A DNA stretch of 64,000 nucleotides from Ktedonobacteria bacterium (GTDB taxonomy: Bacteria > Chloroflexota > Ktedonobacteria > Ktedonobacterales > JACDGC01), in NCBI GenBank assembly GCA_027459785.1, contig DAIDGU010000008.1, positions 1-64,000 of the forward strand. Direction: 5' to 3'. Made by a program: the position numbers and the translations under genes. Under the pieces are notes generated by a model. That model made no database searches. It saw only the letters and a program-made list of their open reading frames with translations, and was not told the DNA's origin. Shown here in pieces: positions 43,455 to 52,212 of this stretch (position 1 is the stretch's first letter; the number at the start of each line of letters is the position of its first letter).

Positions 43455-43919
43455 ATGGCCGCCCAGCAACAACCACCCTCGCAGCCAATCTACCGCGACG
43501 AATTCAACGACCGGCTGGATCGCATGACCGTAAAATACATGTCCTATATCCACACCTTGCAAGACGGTCTCGTCACCCAGATGCTCGTCGATAAGCGCGA
43601 TCTGCTGTTGGCGATTGACGCCTTGCGCACCGAGACGCGGGAGGCGCTTGGTGAGCTTCGCGCTGAGATGCAGGCGAAGTACGATGACTTGCAGGCGAAG
43701 TATGAAGATCTGAGCCGACGTTATCAAGCACTGGAGACCTTGGTTATCGCACAGACGCAAATCATTCAGGAAGTTTTGCTGCATCAGCGTGAACTGCGTG
43801 CTTATATGGACGCCCGTGCGCGTGATACAGAAACCATCATCGCTGATGCCGTCGCGTCGCTTTCCGAGCAGATCAATGAAGTGCGTCGCCGGTTGCCGCC
43901 TGAGCAGCCAGCGGAATGA
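43455..43919 (+). CDS. Coiled-coil protein of unknown function
   Basis: 154 residues. After a short polar start, almost the whole protein is a long helix with heptad patterning (RTETREALGELRAEMQAKY, then a near repeat DDLQAKYEDLSRRYQALE). It contains the duplication AKYDDLQAKYEDL. Probably a soluble rod-like coiled-coil dimer. It is followed 9 bases later by an SDR gene. Confidence 0.55.
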   Translation: MAAQQQPPSQPIYRDEFNDRLDRMTVKYMSYIHTLQDGLVTQMLVDKRDLLLAIDALRTETREALGELRAEMQAKYDDLQAKYEDLSRRYQALETLVIAQTQIIQEVLLHQRELRAYMDARARDTETIIADAVASLSEQINEVRRRLPPEQPAE

Positions 43920-43928
43920 GGTGTGGTT

Positions 43929-44633
43929 ATGGCGAGTGAAACCGGACGGGTGGTGATCGTCAGCGGCGGCGCGGGCGGCGTTGGCCTGGCGATCACGCGG
44001 CGTTTCGCGGATGGCGGCGACCAGGTCTTCGTGGTGGAACGCCACGAGGCGCACGGCAACATCGCGCCGCACCTGAACGAGCAGATCAGCTTCATCCCCG
44101 CCGATGTGACGGATGAGGCGAGCGTTAGCACGACGCTGGACGACCTTCAGACGCAGACAGGGCGCATCGACGTGCTGGTGAATGTCGTCGGTGGCTACAT
44201 GGCCGGCCAGCCGGTGCATGAATTGCCCGTCGCCACGTGGGATGCGATGATGCAGCTGAACTTGCGCACGGCGTTCTTGATGGCGAAGCATGCTGCCCGG
44301 CTGATGATCCCGCGCGACTGGGGGCGCATCATCAACTTTTCGGCGCGGGCCGCGCGCGACACCGCCGCCAACGCGGGCGCGTATGCCGTTTCGAAGGCGG
44401 GTGTGCTGGCGCTGACCGAAGTGCAGGCCAAAGAACTGTTACCTTTTCACATCACCGTCAATGCCGTTTTGCCCAGTATCGTCGATACCCCCGCCAATCG
44501 CCAGGCCATGCCGGATGCCGATTTCGCGCGCTGGCCGAAGGCCGACGAGATCGCGCAGGTGGTACAGTTCCTGGCCTCCGACGCAGCCAAGCTCATCTCC
44601 GGCGCGGGCATCCCTGTCTATGGGCAATGGTGA
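43929..44633 (+). CDS. Short-chain dehydrogenase/reductase (SDR)
   Basis: 234 residues from ATG 43929 with GAGGTG upstream; GTG 43923 is less likely. Classical SDR features: a Gly-rich GGAGGVGLAI near the N-terminus, NVVGGYMAG strand, Ser in IINFSARAARD, and active-site YAVSKAG (Tyr-x3-Lys). The SDR is probably NAD(P)-dependent. The C-terminus ends SGAGIPVYGQW, as in FabG-like enzymes. The substrate is unknown. Possibly co-transcribed with the coiled-coil gene. Confidence 0.88.
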   Translation: MASETGRVVIVSGGAGGVGLAITRRFADGGDQVFVVERHEAHGNIAPHLNEQISFIPADVTDEASVSTTLDDLQTQTGRIDVLVNVVGGYMAGQPVHELPVATWDAMMQLNLRTAFLMAKHAARLMIPRDWGRIINFSARAARDTAANAGAYAVSKAGVLALTEVQAKELLPFHITVNAVLPSIVDTPANRQAMPDADFARWPKADEIAQVVQFLASDAAKLISGAGIPVYGQW

Positions 44634-44694
44634 ACGATTGCGGCAATGGGGCCAGGTAGCCCCATTGGTCATATGCCCATTTGGGTAGAGGTGA

Positions 44695-44723
44695 TTGCCA
44701 TCTCTTGTGGTCACTGGTATAAT
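44695..44723 (+). promoter_or_regulatory. Promoter for the kinase-FHA gene
   Basis: TTGCCA at 44695-44700 and TATAAT at 44718-44723 with a 17-base spacer. TGG just before the -10 also makes an extended -10. A 70-base leader precedes ATG 44793. One of the best promoters in the window. Confidence 0.82.
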
Positions 44724-44792
44724 AGGGCGAGGTTGCCCCTCCCATATGGTGGTTGGCTTCCCCGGTGGTAATCCTCTCGAAGCGGGTAGAGC

Positions 44793-45983
44793 ATGATCGG
44801 GCGCATCATTCACGGGCGATACAAATTGATCGATGAACGTGGCAGTGGCAGCATGGCCATCGTCTACATCGCCCGCGACATGGAAACGAATCGCATTTTC
44901 GCCGTCAAGGCACTCAACCGCAAGGCCGCCAACGACGCGGAGTTGTTGCAGCGGTTCTGGCGCGAATTCGACTTGCTCAAACAGCTTACCGGTCCCTATG
45001 TCATCCGTCCGGTGGCATGGGGCGAAGAGCGTGATATGCACTACATCGTGATGGATTACGTGGATGGGCATAATTTGAAACAGGTCGTCGAGCGCAATGG
45101 TCCCCTGCCGCCGCTGGATGCCATCGACATTACCAAGCAGGTGGCGCTGGGACTGGAATCCGCCGCCGAACGCGGCATCGTTCACCGCGATGTGAAGCCG
45201 CAGAATATCATCCTGACAGTGGAAGGCGTGGTGAAGCTGACGGACTTTGGCCTGGCGCGCAGCCACACGTCGCCGCCCATCACGATCTCGAATGTCTTCC
45301 TCGGTACGCCCTATTATGTCGCGCCGGAACAGGCCGACAACGGGCGCAGCGCGGATACACGCTCTGATCTGTATTCGCTCGGCTGCGTCTTCTTCGAGTT
45401 GGTGACGGGGCGCGTCCCCTTCGAGGGCGACACGGCGGTGGATGTGGTGGTGCAACACTTGCGTAGCGCCATCCCATCGATCTGCGCCTTGCGCCCGGAA
45501 TTGCCACTGGCCTACGATGCCTTCATTCAAAAGGCGCTGGCGAAACAGGCACCGCAGCGTTTCCAGTCGGCCCGCGAGTTCATTGCCGGCCTGGAAACCT
45601 TGCGCGAACTGACGCCGGAAGGACCACCCCAAGCTGCCGCGCCCGCGCCGCCAACGCAAATCTTGCCACGGCTCGTCTACCTGGCAACCGGCCAATCGTT
45701 CATGTTGTTAGGGCCAGATCTCATGATCGGGCGGAGCGATCCGCAAAAGGAAATTTATCCTGATATCGACCTTGCGCCCATCGATGCGCAGCATACGGTC
45801 TCGCGCCGCCATGCACGCTTGGTATCGCGCGACGGACGTTACTTCATCGAGGATCAAAACGCCTTCAATAAAACGCGCCTCAACGGGGTGGCCCTGACGC
45901 CGCACCAGGAACGCGAATTGCAAGAAGGAGATGTTATCCGTTTAGGAAACGTCGATGTGCGCTTCGAGGTACAAGCGCGTTGA
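44793..45983 (+). CDS. Serine/threonine protein kinase with C-terminal FHA domain
   Basis: 396 residues. The Hanks-type kinase domain (about 8-270) shows the Gly-rich loop GSGSMAIVY, catalytic Lys39 in FAVKAL, HRDVKPQN at 131-138, DFGLA at 151-155, GTPYYVAPEQ and SDLYSLGC. A Pro/Ala linker (about 275-295) leads to an FHA domain at about 300-396 (LMIGRSDPQKEI, VSRRHARLVSRDGRY, TRLNGVALTP). No membrane helix is present, so it is cytosolic. Fusing the phosphothreonine reader to the writer in one chain should allow recruitment of its own phosphorylated targets or self-binding. Confidence 0.9.
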   Translation: MIGRIIHGRYKLIDERGSGSMAIVYIARDMETNRIFAVKALNRKAANDAELLQRFWREFDLLKQLTGPYVIRPVAWGEERDMHYIVMDYVDGHNLKQVVERNGPLPPLDAIDITKQVALGLESAAERGIVHRDVKPQNIILTVEGVVKLTDFGLARSHTSPPITISNVFLGTPYYVAPEQADNGRSADTRSDLYSLGCVFFELVTGRVPFEGDTAVDVVVQHLRSAIPSICALRPELPLAYDAFIQKALAKQAPQRFQSAREFIAGLETLRELTPEGPPQAAAPAPPTQILPRLVYLATGQSFMLLGPDLMIGRSDPQKEIYPDIDLAPIDAQHTVSRRHARLVSRDGRYFIEDQNAFNKTRLNGVALTPHQERELQEGDVIRLGNVDVRFEVQAR

Positions 45984-46008
45984 TCTTTTGCCGGCCCCGC
46001 TGTATCAT
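45980..46008 (+). promoter_or_regulatory. Promoter for the FHA/low-complexity gene
   Basis: TTGATC at 45980-45985 and TATCAT at 46003-46008, spacing 17. The -35 overlaps the kinase stop. ATG 46099 follows after about 90 bases. Confidence 0.55.
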
Positions 46009-46098
46009 GGGGCATAACTTGACACATGCACGACGCGGGCAGCCACTTACACACAGCAACCGCGCCCGTATCACGGATATCGAGAAGGGGCATAAACC

Positions 46099-47604
46099 AT
46101 GCAACTGATGTTGGGTGAGTTGGCGCTCGCGCTATTCAGTTCACATAGTTCCAAACTCATCGTTATCGTCGCCGCCGTGGTGGTTGTGCTGGCAATCGTG
46201 GTCGTTTCGATCATGGTGCTGCGCAGCGATAGCGGCGATAGTAAAGTATCGCGCGGCCTCGCCTATGAAGTGGATGAAGGCCCCGCAGGAGGTTCAGGGT
46301 CAGTGAGCAATCGGCGGGATGCAAACGACGCGGATTGGGGCGGCACGCCGCGCAGCGCGTCAGGGAACGATGCACTCCATCGCCCCGGCGACTTTGGTGG
46401 CACGGTCGGCAGCACGGGCAACAGCCGTGGCACCCCCTCGCGCCCCGGCCCCCAGGGCTGGGATAATCGCGGTAACAATGGTTGGGGGGAAGATCCGCAA
46501 GCGCCGCCGCAACAGGGCGGCAATCAACAGAATGCCGGGTGGGGCAACCCAGAGCCGCCGGCCTGGGGACAGCCGGAACGCACGCCCTCGCGCCCCAATC
46601 CGCAGCAGCAGGGTGGTCAGGGCGGTTGGGGTCCACCGCCGCCGCAACAACCCCCGGCGCAGCAGGGTGGCTATGGCCGTTCGCCCAGCCAGCCGATGCC
46701 TGATCCCAATGGCTATCCCGAAGAGCAGCCCGGTTGGGGTGCGCCGCCGCAGCAGGGCCGCCAGGGTCCGCCGCCACCGCAGCAGCCTGGTTGGGGTGCG
46801 CCACAGCAAGACGACCAGCAGGGTTGGGGTGCGCCCCCCCAGCGTGGCGGTCCGCCGCCCCAGCAGCAAGGCTGGAATGGTGGCCAACCCCAGCAAGATG
46901 ACCAACAGGGCTGGGGTCCGCCGCCAGCGCGCACGCCCTCAGCGCCGAACTGGAACGATCCGCAACAGGGTGGGCAGCCGGGCTGGGGTCCGCCACCGCA
47001 ACAACAACCCATGCGCCAGGGTCCGCCGTCGCAGCAACCCGGCTGGGGTGAGCCGCAACAGGGTGGGCCGCCAGGTTGGGGGACACCACAACAGGATGAC
47101 CAGAACGGGTGGGGACCACCGCCTTCATCGCAGCCGATGCGCCAGGGTCCGCCGCCGCAGCAGCAAGCCGGCTGGGGTGCGCCCCAGCAGCAGGGTGGGC
47201 AACCTGGGTGGGGTCCGCCGCCGCAGGGTCGCAGCATGCCCAACGACCAGAATGGCTGGCGCGGCGGTGTGCAGGAGCAATCGGCTCCCGCCGGCGCACG
47301 CCTGGACCAGCGCGTGGCCTACATCGTCATCCGCGAAGGCAAGGAGCCGGGGCGCACCTATGAGTTGCGCAAAGATCGCCTGAGCATCGGGCGCAGCCGC
47401 GAGAGCGACATCTTCCTGGAAGACCTCGCCGTCTCGCGCTTGCACGCCTCGATCTACCGCGACGACAGCGGCAGCTACATCCTGCGCGACGAAAACAGCG
47501 CCAACGGCACCTCGGTCAACGGGCAGCGCATCAGCGAGCATCGGCTCAGCGAGGGCGACGAAGTGCAGGTCGGTCAGACGACCATGTCCTTCACCCGCCG
47601 CTAG
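46099..47604 (+). CDS. Membrane protein with a long Gly/Pro/Gln/Trp-rich repeat region and a C-terminal FHA domain
   Basis: 501 residues. One transmembrane helix at about 21-42 (IVIVAAVVVVLAIVVVSIMV). Residues about 60-400 are low-complexity, made of irregular tandem units such as QQPGWGAPPQ and GGQPGWGPPPQ, rich in Gln, Gly, Pro and Trp. The last 90 residues are an FHA domain (LSIGRSRESDIFL, VSRLHASIYR, NSANGTSVNG). The repeat tract is expected to be disordered and could condense. Upstream is the kinase-FHA gene, so this may be its membrane phosphoprotein partner. Confidence 0.82.
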   Translation: MQLMLGELALALFSSHSSKLIVIVAAVVVVLAIVVVSIMVLRSDSGDSKVSRGLAYEVDEGPAGGSGSVSNRRDANDADWGGTPRSASGNDALHRPGDFGGTVGSTGNSRGTPSRPGPQGWDNRGNNGWGEDPQAPPQQGGNQQNAGWGNPEPPAWGQPERTPSRPNPQQQGGQGGWGPPPPQQPPAQQGGYGRSPSQPMPDPNGYPEEQPGWGAPPQQGRQGPPPPQQPGWGAPQQDDQQGWGAPPQRGGPPPQQQGWNGGQPQQDDQQGWGPPPARTPSAPNWNDPQQGGQPGWGPPPQQQPMRQGPPSQQPGWGEPQQGGPPGWGTPQQDDQNGWGPPPSSQPMRQGPPPQQQAGWGAPQQQGGQPGWGPPPQGRSMPNDQNGWRGGVQEQSAPAGARLDQRVAYIVIREGKEPGRTYELRKDRLSIGRSRESDIFLEDLAVSRLHASIYRDDSGSYILRDENSANGTSVNGQRISEHRLSEGDEVQVGQTTMSFTRR

Positions 47605-47627
47605 GCACGCCGGGGAAGGCCGGCGTG

Positions 47628-47765
47628 GTGACAGGCAGGAATGCCTGTCCTCCGAATTTTGCCGTTTGGCGGAGGAAATACGTGGGGCGGACATTCCTGT
47701 CCGCCAGATGGTCGTGGGGCGGGCATATCCCCAGCGTGGGGCGGACATTCCTGTCCGCCCTTCCG
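47628..47765. repeat. Repeat cluster 3 (GGGCGGACATTCCTGTCCGCC family)
   Basis: Four modules in about 140 bases after the FHA gene: GACAGGCAGGAATGCCTGTCC, a decayed GGCGGAGGAAATACG copy, and two copies of TGGGGCGGACATTCCTGTCCGCC. Every unit is roughly palindromic. Confidence 0.7.
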
Positions 47766-47895
47766 TTTTTTGTTGGGCCAGGAAGAAAGTTGCGTTAGAC
47801 GGCCTATCGATCACCATCACGAGTCGGCGCACTTGTTATCCAACATTGCACACGCCACGGATGAGGCGACGGGCCAGCAAACTGAGGAGGATCGG

Positions 47896-48357
47896 ATGCC
47901 GGATGCCATGACCAAAGACCAACTCATCGCGGCGCTCGCCGAAGCCTTCGAGCAATTCATCACGACGGCGACGGAAGCGGAAGCGCGCGGCGTAACCCGC
48001 CAGGGCGCTGCATGGGGACCACGCGAGTTCGTCGCCCATCTGGCCGGCTGGGAAGTGATGGCCACCGTGCGCGTTCCCGCGATTGTCGCCGGGATGCCGC
48101 CGCTGGAGGAAAGAGATGCGGCGTGGGAAACGGTCATGAACAATGCGCTCAACGCCACGATGGTGACGCTGATCGGCGATCAATCGCTGGCGACCGTCTG
48201 CGGCATTTTGCGCCAAGCCTACCAGCAAGATATCGCCATCCTGCAAACGCTGGACGATAGGTTTTTTCGACCCGGCGAATACGTGTACGAGCGCACGCGC
48301 GGCGTCATCGAGCATTGCCAGGAACACAGCGAAGATCTCGTGCGCAGCCAGCCATGA
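47896..48357 (+). CDS. DinB/ClbS-like four-helix protein
   Basis: 153 residues from ATG 47896 with GAGGAGGA upstream; the frame is open further back through the repeat cluster. A helix bundle with MTKDQLIAALAEAFEQF, then REFVAHLAGWEVMATV (a DinB-like HLAGWE helix) and a C-terminal IEHCQEHSEDL helix. His residues in VAHLAGW and EHCQEHSEDL could ligate a metal, as in the DinB/YfiT superfamily. Function unknown. Confidence 0.6.
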   Translation: MPDAMTKDQLIAALAEAFEQFITTATEAEARGVTRQGAAWGPREFVAHLAGWEVMATVRVPAIVAGMPPLEERDAAWETVMNNALNATMVTLIGDQSLATVCGILRQAYQQDIAILQTLDDRFFRPGEYVYERTRGVIEHCQEHSEDLVRSQP

Positions 48358-48410
48358 CGGGCGTTTGGCGATCTGATGGCAATCCCGCAATGTTGAAAGG
48401 AAAAATTCAC

Positions 48411-48824
48411 ATGGCTAAGCTGCGTGGACCTGATTTCATCAGCTTGCAGGTACGCGACTTCGCAGCCTCCCGCGCGTTTTACACGGATGTGCTGGGCCTA
48501 GCGGTCGATGCACGCTTCGACGCGCCCGATTTCGTCCTCTTCGATACGAACTCGATCCCCCTCGCCCTCAGCGCGGCGAAAGTGAACCTGGACGAAGCGC
48601 CGCAGCCAGGCTGGGGGGTGACGCTCTGGATCGACTGCGATCAGGTGGATGCGCTGCATGCTCAATTGGTCGCTGCAGGTGTCACCATCGTCACGCCGCC
48701 TTATGCTGGGCCGTTCGGGCGCACTTTCGTCTTCGCGGACCCCGATGGGTATCGGATCACAGCCAACGAGAACCCCTGGGATCGGTTCCCTTTAGGCGGT
48801 TTGGGGGACGGACCCCAGCGTTAG
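48411..48824 (+). CDS. VOC/glyoxalase-family protein
   Basis: 137 residues from ATG 48411, with GAAAGG upstream. A beta-alpha-beta-beta-beta pair typical of the VOC superfamily: FISLQVRDFAASRAFYTDVLGL in the first module, then GVTLWIDCDQVDALHAQLVAAGV and FVFADPDGYRI in the second. Metal ligands are not obvious; the usual first His is Ser or Gln here. It may be an antibiotic-binding or dioxygenase-like protein. Close to the DinB-like gene (53 bases) and perhaps in its operon. Confidence 0.82.
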   Translation: MAKLRGPDFISLQVRDFAASRAFYTDVLGLAVDARFDAPDFVLFDTNSIPLALSAAKVNLDEAPQPGWGVTLWIDCDQVDALHAQLVAAGVTIVTPPYAGPFGRTFVFADPDGYRITANENPWDRFPLGGLGDGPQR

Positions 48825-48882
48825 CCCAATGGATGAGCGATGCGCCCCCTTCACGAGCGCGGCCACCGTGCAATGGAACATA

Positions 48883-48911
48883 TTGCATGATGGTCGCGTT
48901 TTGTGTATGAT
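48883..48911 (+). promoter_or_regulatory. Promoter for the kinase-zinc-ribbon gene
   Basis: TTGCAT at 48883-48888 and TATGAT at 48906-48911, spacing 17, about 50 bases before GTG 48961. Confidence 0.7.
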
Positions 48912-48960
48912 GTGAAACACGACCAGCACACATGCCGGCGCACAGCGTGGGGGGAGCAAC

Positions 48961-50133
48961 GTGATCGACGAGACCAATGATGAATTGATCGGCACCCAGT
49001 TGGGCGGTTGCCAGGTGTTGGATCTGCTGGGCCAGGGTGGCATGGCGCGCGTCTATCGCGGGCGGCAGGAACACCTGGACCGCGACGTGGCGATCAAAGT
49101 GCTGCCACCCTACTACGTCACCGATCCCACCTTCATTGACCGCTTCCAACGCGAGGCGCGGGCGATGGCGAAGCTGCAACATCCGAATATCGTCGTCATC
49201 TATGATGCCGGGCGTCAGGCACCGTGGTTGTATATCGTGATGGAACTTATCACCGGCGGCAACTTGCGGCAGCGCATGACCACCTCGATGTCGATGGCCG
49301 AGGCGACGCACATTTTCCGCGACATCGCCGAGGCGCTCACCTATGCTCACGAGCGCGGCATCATCCACCGCGACGTGAAGCCGGTCAACGTGCTGCTGGA
49401 TACTTCGCGCCCCCAACCCTATCCGCGCGCCGTCCTTTCGGACTTCGGCATCGCTAAGGTGCTGCAATCGTCGTCGAACCTTACGCGCACCGGCGCGGGC
49501 GTCGGCACGCCGGAATATATGTCGCCGGAACAGTGCAAGGGCCAGCCGGTGGATGCCCGCACAGACATCTATGCTCTTGGCGTCTTGCTCTATGAGATGC
49601 TTTGCGGTCGTCCGCCTTTCGTCGCCGAGGAGTTCACCGCCGTGGCGCACTCGCATATCTACGATCCCGTTCCCGCGCCCAGCCTGTATAACCCGCGCAT
49701 CAATCCTGGCGTGCAGGCGGTCATCCTGAAGGCGTTGCAGAAGCGGCCCGAACAGCGCTTCCAGACGGCGCGCGAGATGGCGCAGGCGCTGGAAGACGCC
49801 ACCAAGCAGAATGCGCCGCAGTTGCCGTCGCGCCCGGTGGTCATCACGTGCAGCCAGTGCAGCACGCCTAACCCCGCCGGCATGAACTTTTGCCAGCGTT
49901 GCGGCGCGCACTTGCGCGGCGGCCCGCCCGCGCCGCTGCCTTCGATGCTCAGCATCGAACTACCCCCCGTGACGTGCCTGAATTGCAATGCGGCCAATCC
50001 TGGCGTGAACCGCTATTGCACGCACTGCGGCACGCGGCTGACGGCCATCGTCTGCCCCACGTGTGGGCGCGCGAACGCGCAGGGGGCGCGCTATTGTGCC
50101 GCCTGTCACAATCCCCTGGCCCCCCAACGCTGA
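48961..50133 (+). CDS. Serine/threonine protein kinase with three C-terminal zinc ribbons
   Basis: 390 residues from GTG 48961 after GGGGGGAG. Kinase motifs: GQGGMARVY, Lys46 in VAIKVL, HRDVKPVN at 136-143, DFGIA at 161-165, GTPEYMSPEQ and TDIYALGV. After the kinase (about 285) come three CxxC-type ribbons: CSQCSTPN with FCQRCG, CLNCNAAN with YCTHCG, and CPTCGRAN with YCAACH. There is no membrane helix. The ribbons probably bind nucleic acid or protein partners. It lies apart from the first kinase but in the same neighbourhood. Confidence 0.9.
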   Translation: MIDETNDELIGTQLGGCQVLDLLGQGGMARVYRGRQEHLDRDVAIKVLPPYYVTDPTFIDRFQREARAMAKLQHPNIVVIYDAGRQAPWLYIVMELITGGNLRQRMTTSMSMAEATHIFRDIAEALTYAHERGIIHRDVKPVNVLLDTSRPQPYPRAVLSDFGIAKVLQSSSNLTRTGAGVGTPEYMSPEQCKGQPVDARTDIYALGVLLYEMLCGRPPFVAEEFTAVAHSHIYDPVPAPSLYNPRINPGVQAVILKALQKRPEQRFQTAREMAQALEDATKQNAPQLPSRPVVITCSQCSTPNPAGMNFCQRCGAHLRGGPPAPLPSMLSIELPPVTCLNCNAANPGVNRYCTHCGTRLTAIVCPTCGRANAQGARYCAACHNPLAPQR

Positions 50134-50304
50134 GGATAGCGTCGGCGGGGACGGGGCGGTGGGTGCAGGTTGATTTGCAAACAAACGATAGGTATCGTAT
50201 ACACTTCTTCGGGAATTCCTTGGAAATTTGAGAGGAGAGTCGTATGGATATCATGCGTTTTATACCCCTTGCGGGTAAAGTCAGTGGTCATTGGGGCCGG
50301 ACAG

Positions 50305-50350
50305 ACAGGATTGTCTGTCCTCCGTTCCCCCGCTGGCTGTCCTCCGTTAT
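50305..50350. repeat. Repeat cluster 4 (GGACAGACAGGATTGTCTGTCCTCCG)
   Basis: One full palindromic module and a partial CTGGCTGTCCTCCG copy between convergent genes. Confidence 0.65.
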
Positions 50351-50375
50351 CCATACTGATCACCCGAATAGCGTA

Positions 50376-51476
50376 TCAGATCCCCAATAAGCCTTTCCGG
50401 CGGTGAGTGATGACCTCGAAAAGCAGGCCGACGATGGTGACGGCCAGACCGCCCCACCACAGGAAAAACCCCCGATTGGCACCTTGCACGTTGGCGCTGG
50501 TGAGATGTGGCACCACGTGCAATTGCGTGAAGACCTCGATGCCGCCCACGGTGGCCGCGACGACGATGGGGATGACGAACAGGCCCAGGCAGCCGATCAT
50601 CGCCAGGCAACCCATGCGTCGGTTCAGCAGCGCCAGCAGGCCGCCTAGCACCGCCAGGCCGCCGATGGTGTAGTAGCCAGCGCGGTAGGTGAGCGCGCTC
50701 AGATAGATAGTGTTGCCGTGGGCATCCACGCCCCAGGGCTGCGTGAGCGCCAGAAACATCCCCACGATGCCGGCGGCCAGGACGATATGCTCGATGGGCA
50801 GGCTCCAACCGAAGGCATGGCGTTGCCGATGCGCGGCCTCGCGCACGGGCCGGTGTGTCGCGGGGGGATCTTCCACGAAGGTAGGCCGCTCGATGGGCGC
50901 GGGCGTTCCCCACCGGGGGGGCGGCGCGTTCGGGCGCGAGACGGGAGCCGCATACTCCCCCTGGCGCGGTGCCTGATACTGCGGCGCGCTACCAGAATAA
51001 TCGCTGCGATAGTCGGTCCCACGCGGTCCATAGTTCGCCGGCGCGGGCGGCGGCCCGTAGCTCCCTGGCGACCCATAGGGGGCCGGCGGGTCATAGCCCG
51101 GCTGCGGCGTGTAATTTTGCGGGGTTGGCGCGTAGTTTTGTTGTGGCGGATAGTTGGGCGCGGGAAAACCCTGTGGCGACGGATAGTTCGGCGGCTGGTA
51201 ACCACGCGGCGCATCATACCCCCCACCTGAACCATACCCCGGCGGCGCAACGGGTGGAGAATTATAGGCCGGTTCCTGCCCACCTGTATCCAACAGCCAG
51301 CCGCTTTCCGCGATGGGCGGGGGACCATTGCCGGCGAGAGGTGGCCCATATTCTGGCACACCACGCGGATCACGCGCGGGCGGATAGCGCGGGTCGGTGC
51401 GCGGCCCGGCAGGAGCGCCCCACGGATCGGGCGGCGTGGGCGGTGGATCATTGGGCCAGGGAGGCGTGTCGCGCAT
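50376..51476 (-). CDS. Membrane protein with a Pro/Tyr-rich disordered N-terminus
   Basis: 366 residues from ATG 51476 with AAAGGA upstream; the frame is open 31 codons further. Residues 1-220 are Pro/Gly/Tyr/Gln-rich and without regular structure (units like NYPPQQNYAPTPQNYTPQPG). Four helices follow (about 235-255, 268-285, 290-315, 340-360), in a layout resembling small DUF4190-like or DUF4870-type membrane domains. It faces the kinase gene tail to tail. Similar in build to the low-complexity FHA protein at 46099, but without FHA. Confidence 0.65.
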   Translation of the reverse strand: MRDTPPWPNDPPPTPPDPWGAPAGPRTDPRYPPARDPRGVPEYGPPLAGNGPPPIAESGWLLDTGGQEPAYNSPPVAPPGYGSGGGYDAPRGYQPPNYPSPQGFPAPNYPPQQNYAPTPQNYTPQPGYDPPAPYGSPGSYGPPPAPANYGPRGTDYRSDYSGSAPQYQAPRQGEYAAPVSRPNAPPPRWGTPAPIERPTFVEDPPATHRPVREAAHRQRHAFGWSLPIEHIVLAAGIVGMFLALTQPWGVDAHGNTIYLSALTYRAGYYTIGGLAVLGGLLALLNRRMGCLAMIGCLGLFVIPIVVAATVGGIEVFTQLHVVPHLTSANVQGANRGFFLWWGGLAVTIVGLLFEVITHRRKGLLGI

Positions 51477-51630
51477 ACAAAGTTCCTTTCGCGGAAATCG
51501 TCCTCGTCCCATCATAGCGCCTGCGCCCGCACCTGTAAATGGCCTATCGCCACCAAAACCTGTGTCCAAAATTCACATTCTCAAGCGTAAGCTATCTACA
51601 TAGCACTATTTCGTCGTTGCTGAGGGGGCC

Positions 51631-52212
51631 ATGAGTCGAAACGATGTTCCCGCGCCGCGCCTGGCGCTGCCCGCTTTCGCCGCGCTGCTCGACAAGTGGC
51701 AGGTGCCGCTCTACGCCTTCCTGCGCGAATTGATCGGCAACGCCGAGGAGGCGCGCGATCTGATGCAAGACGTGTTCTGCGATGCCTGGCGCGCGGCCCA
51801 GGGCCAACCGGCGCAGATCGACCTGAGCCGTGACGAGCGCACGTTGCGCAGTTGGGTCTTCCACGCGGCATATAACCGGGCGATGTCGGCGCTCCGGCGC
51901 AAGCGCGTGATCCGCTGGGAATCGTTGGATGGCGATGATGGGGTGGTCATGGATTGGCCCGCCGTCGTCGCCCCCTTCGAGGAGCGCGTGGTGGAACGCC
52001 AGGCGCTGGAGACGGCGCTCGCGTCGCTCGCCGCCAGTGATGCTGCCTGCCTCTTACTGATCGTCGTGCAGGGCTTCTCGCCGGCAGAGGTTGCGCCGAT
52101 CCTGGGCAAAACGCCCCAGGCCGTCGCCAAGCAGTACGCGCGCGCCCGGCAACGGCTGCACCACGCTTATCTCGCGCAAGACGCTACAACCCCAGAGAGG
52201 TCGCCGCAATGA
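51631..52212 (+). CDS. ECF-type RNA polymerase sigma factor
   Basis: 193 residues after GAGGGGG. Region 2 lies at about 20-95 (YAFLRELIGNAEEARDLMQDVFCDAWRAA; RSWVFHAAYNRAMSALRRK) and region 4 at about 125-180, with VQGFSPAEVAPILGKTPQAVAKQYARARQRL as the helix-turn-helix. Only regions 2 and 4 are present, as in ECF factors. Its stop overlaps the next gene by four bases (ATGA), so it is translationally coupled to a zinc-binding anti-sigma fusion. The natural prediction is that it is held inactive by that partner. Confidence 0.92.
   Translation: MSRNDVPAPRLALPAFAALLDKWQVPLYAFLRELIGNAEEARDLMQDVFCDAWRAAQGQPAQIDLSRDERTLRSWVFHAAYNRAMSALRRKRVIRWESLDGDDGVVMDWPAVVAPFEERVVERQALETALASLAASDAACLLLIVVQGFSPAEVAPILGKTPQAVAKQYARARQRLHHAYLAQDATTPERSPQ

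Noticed and set aside
46560-47240. Tandem DNA repeats considered as a CRISPR-like array
   Set aside because: They are coding, irregular in length, in frame with the FHA protein, and lack unique spacers.
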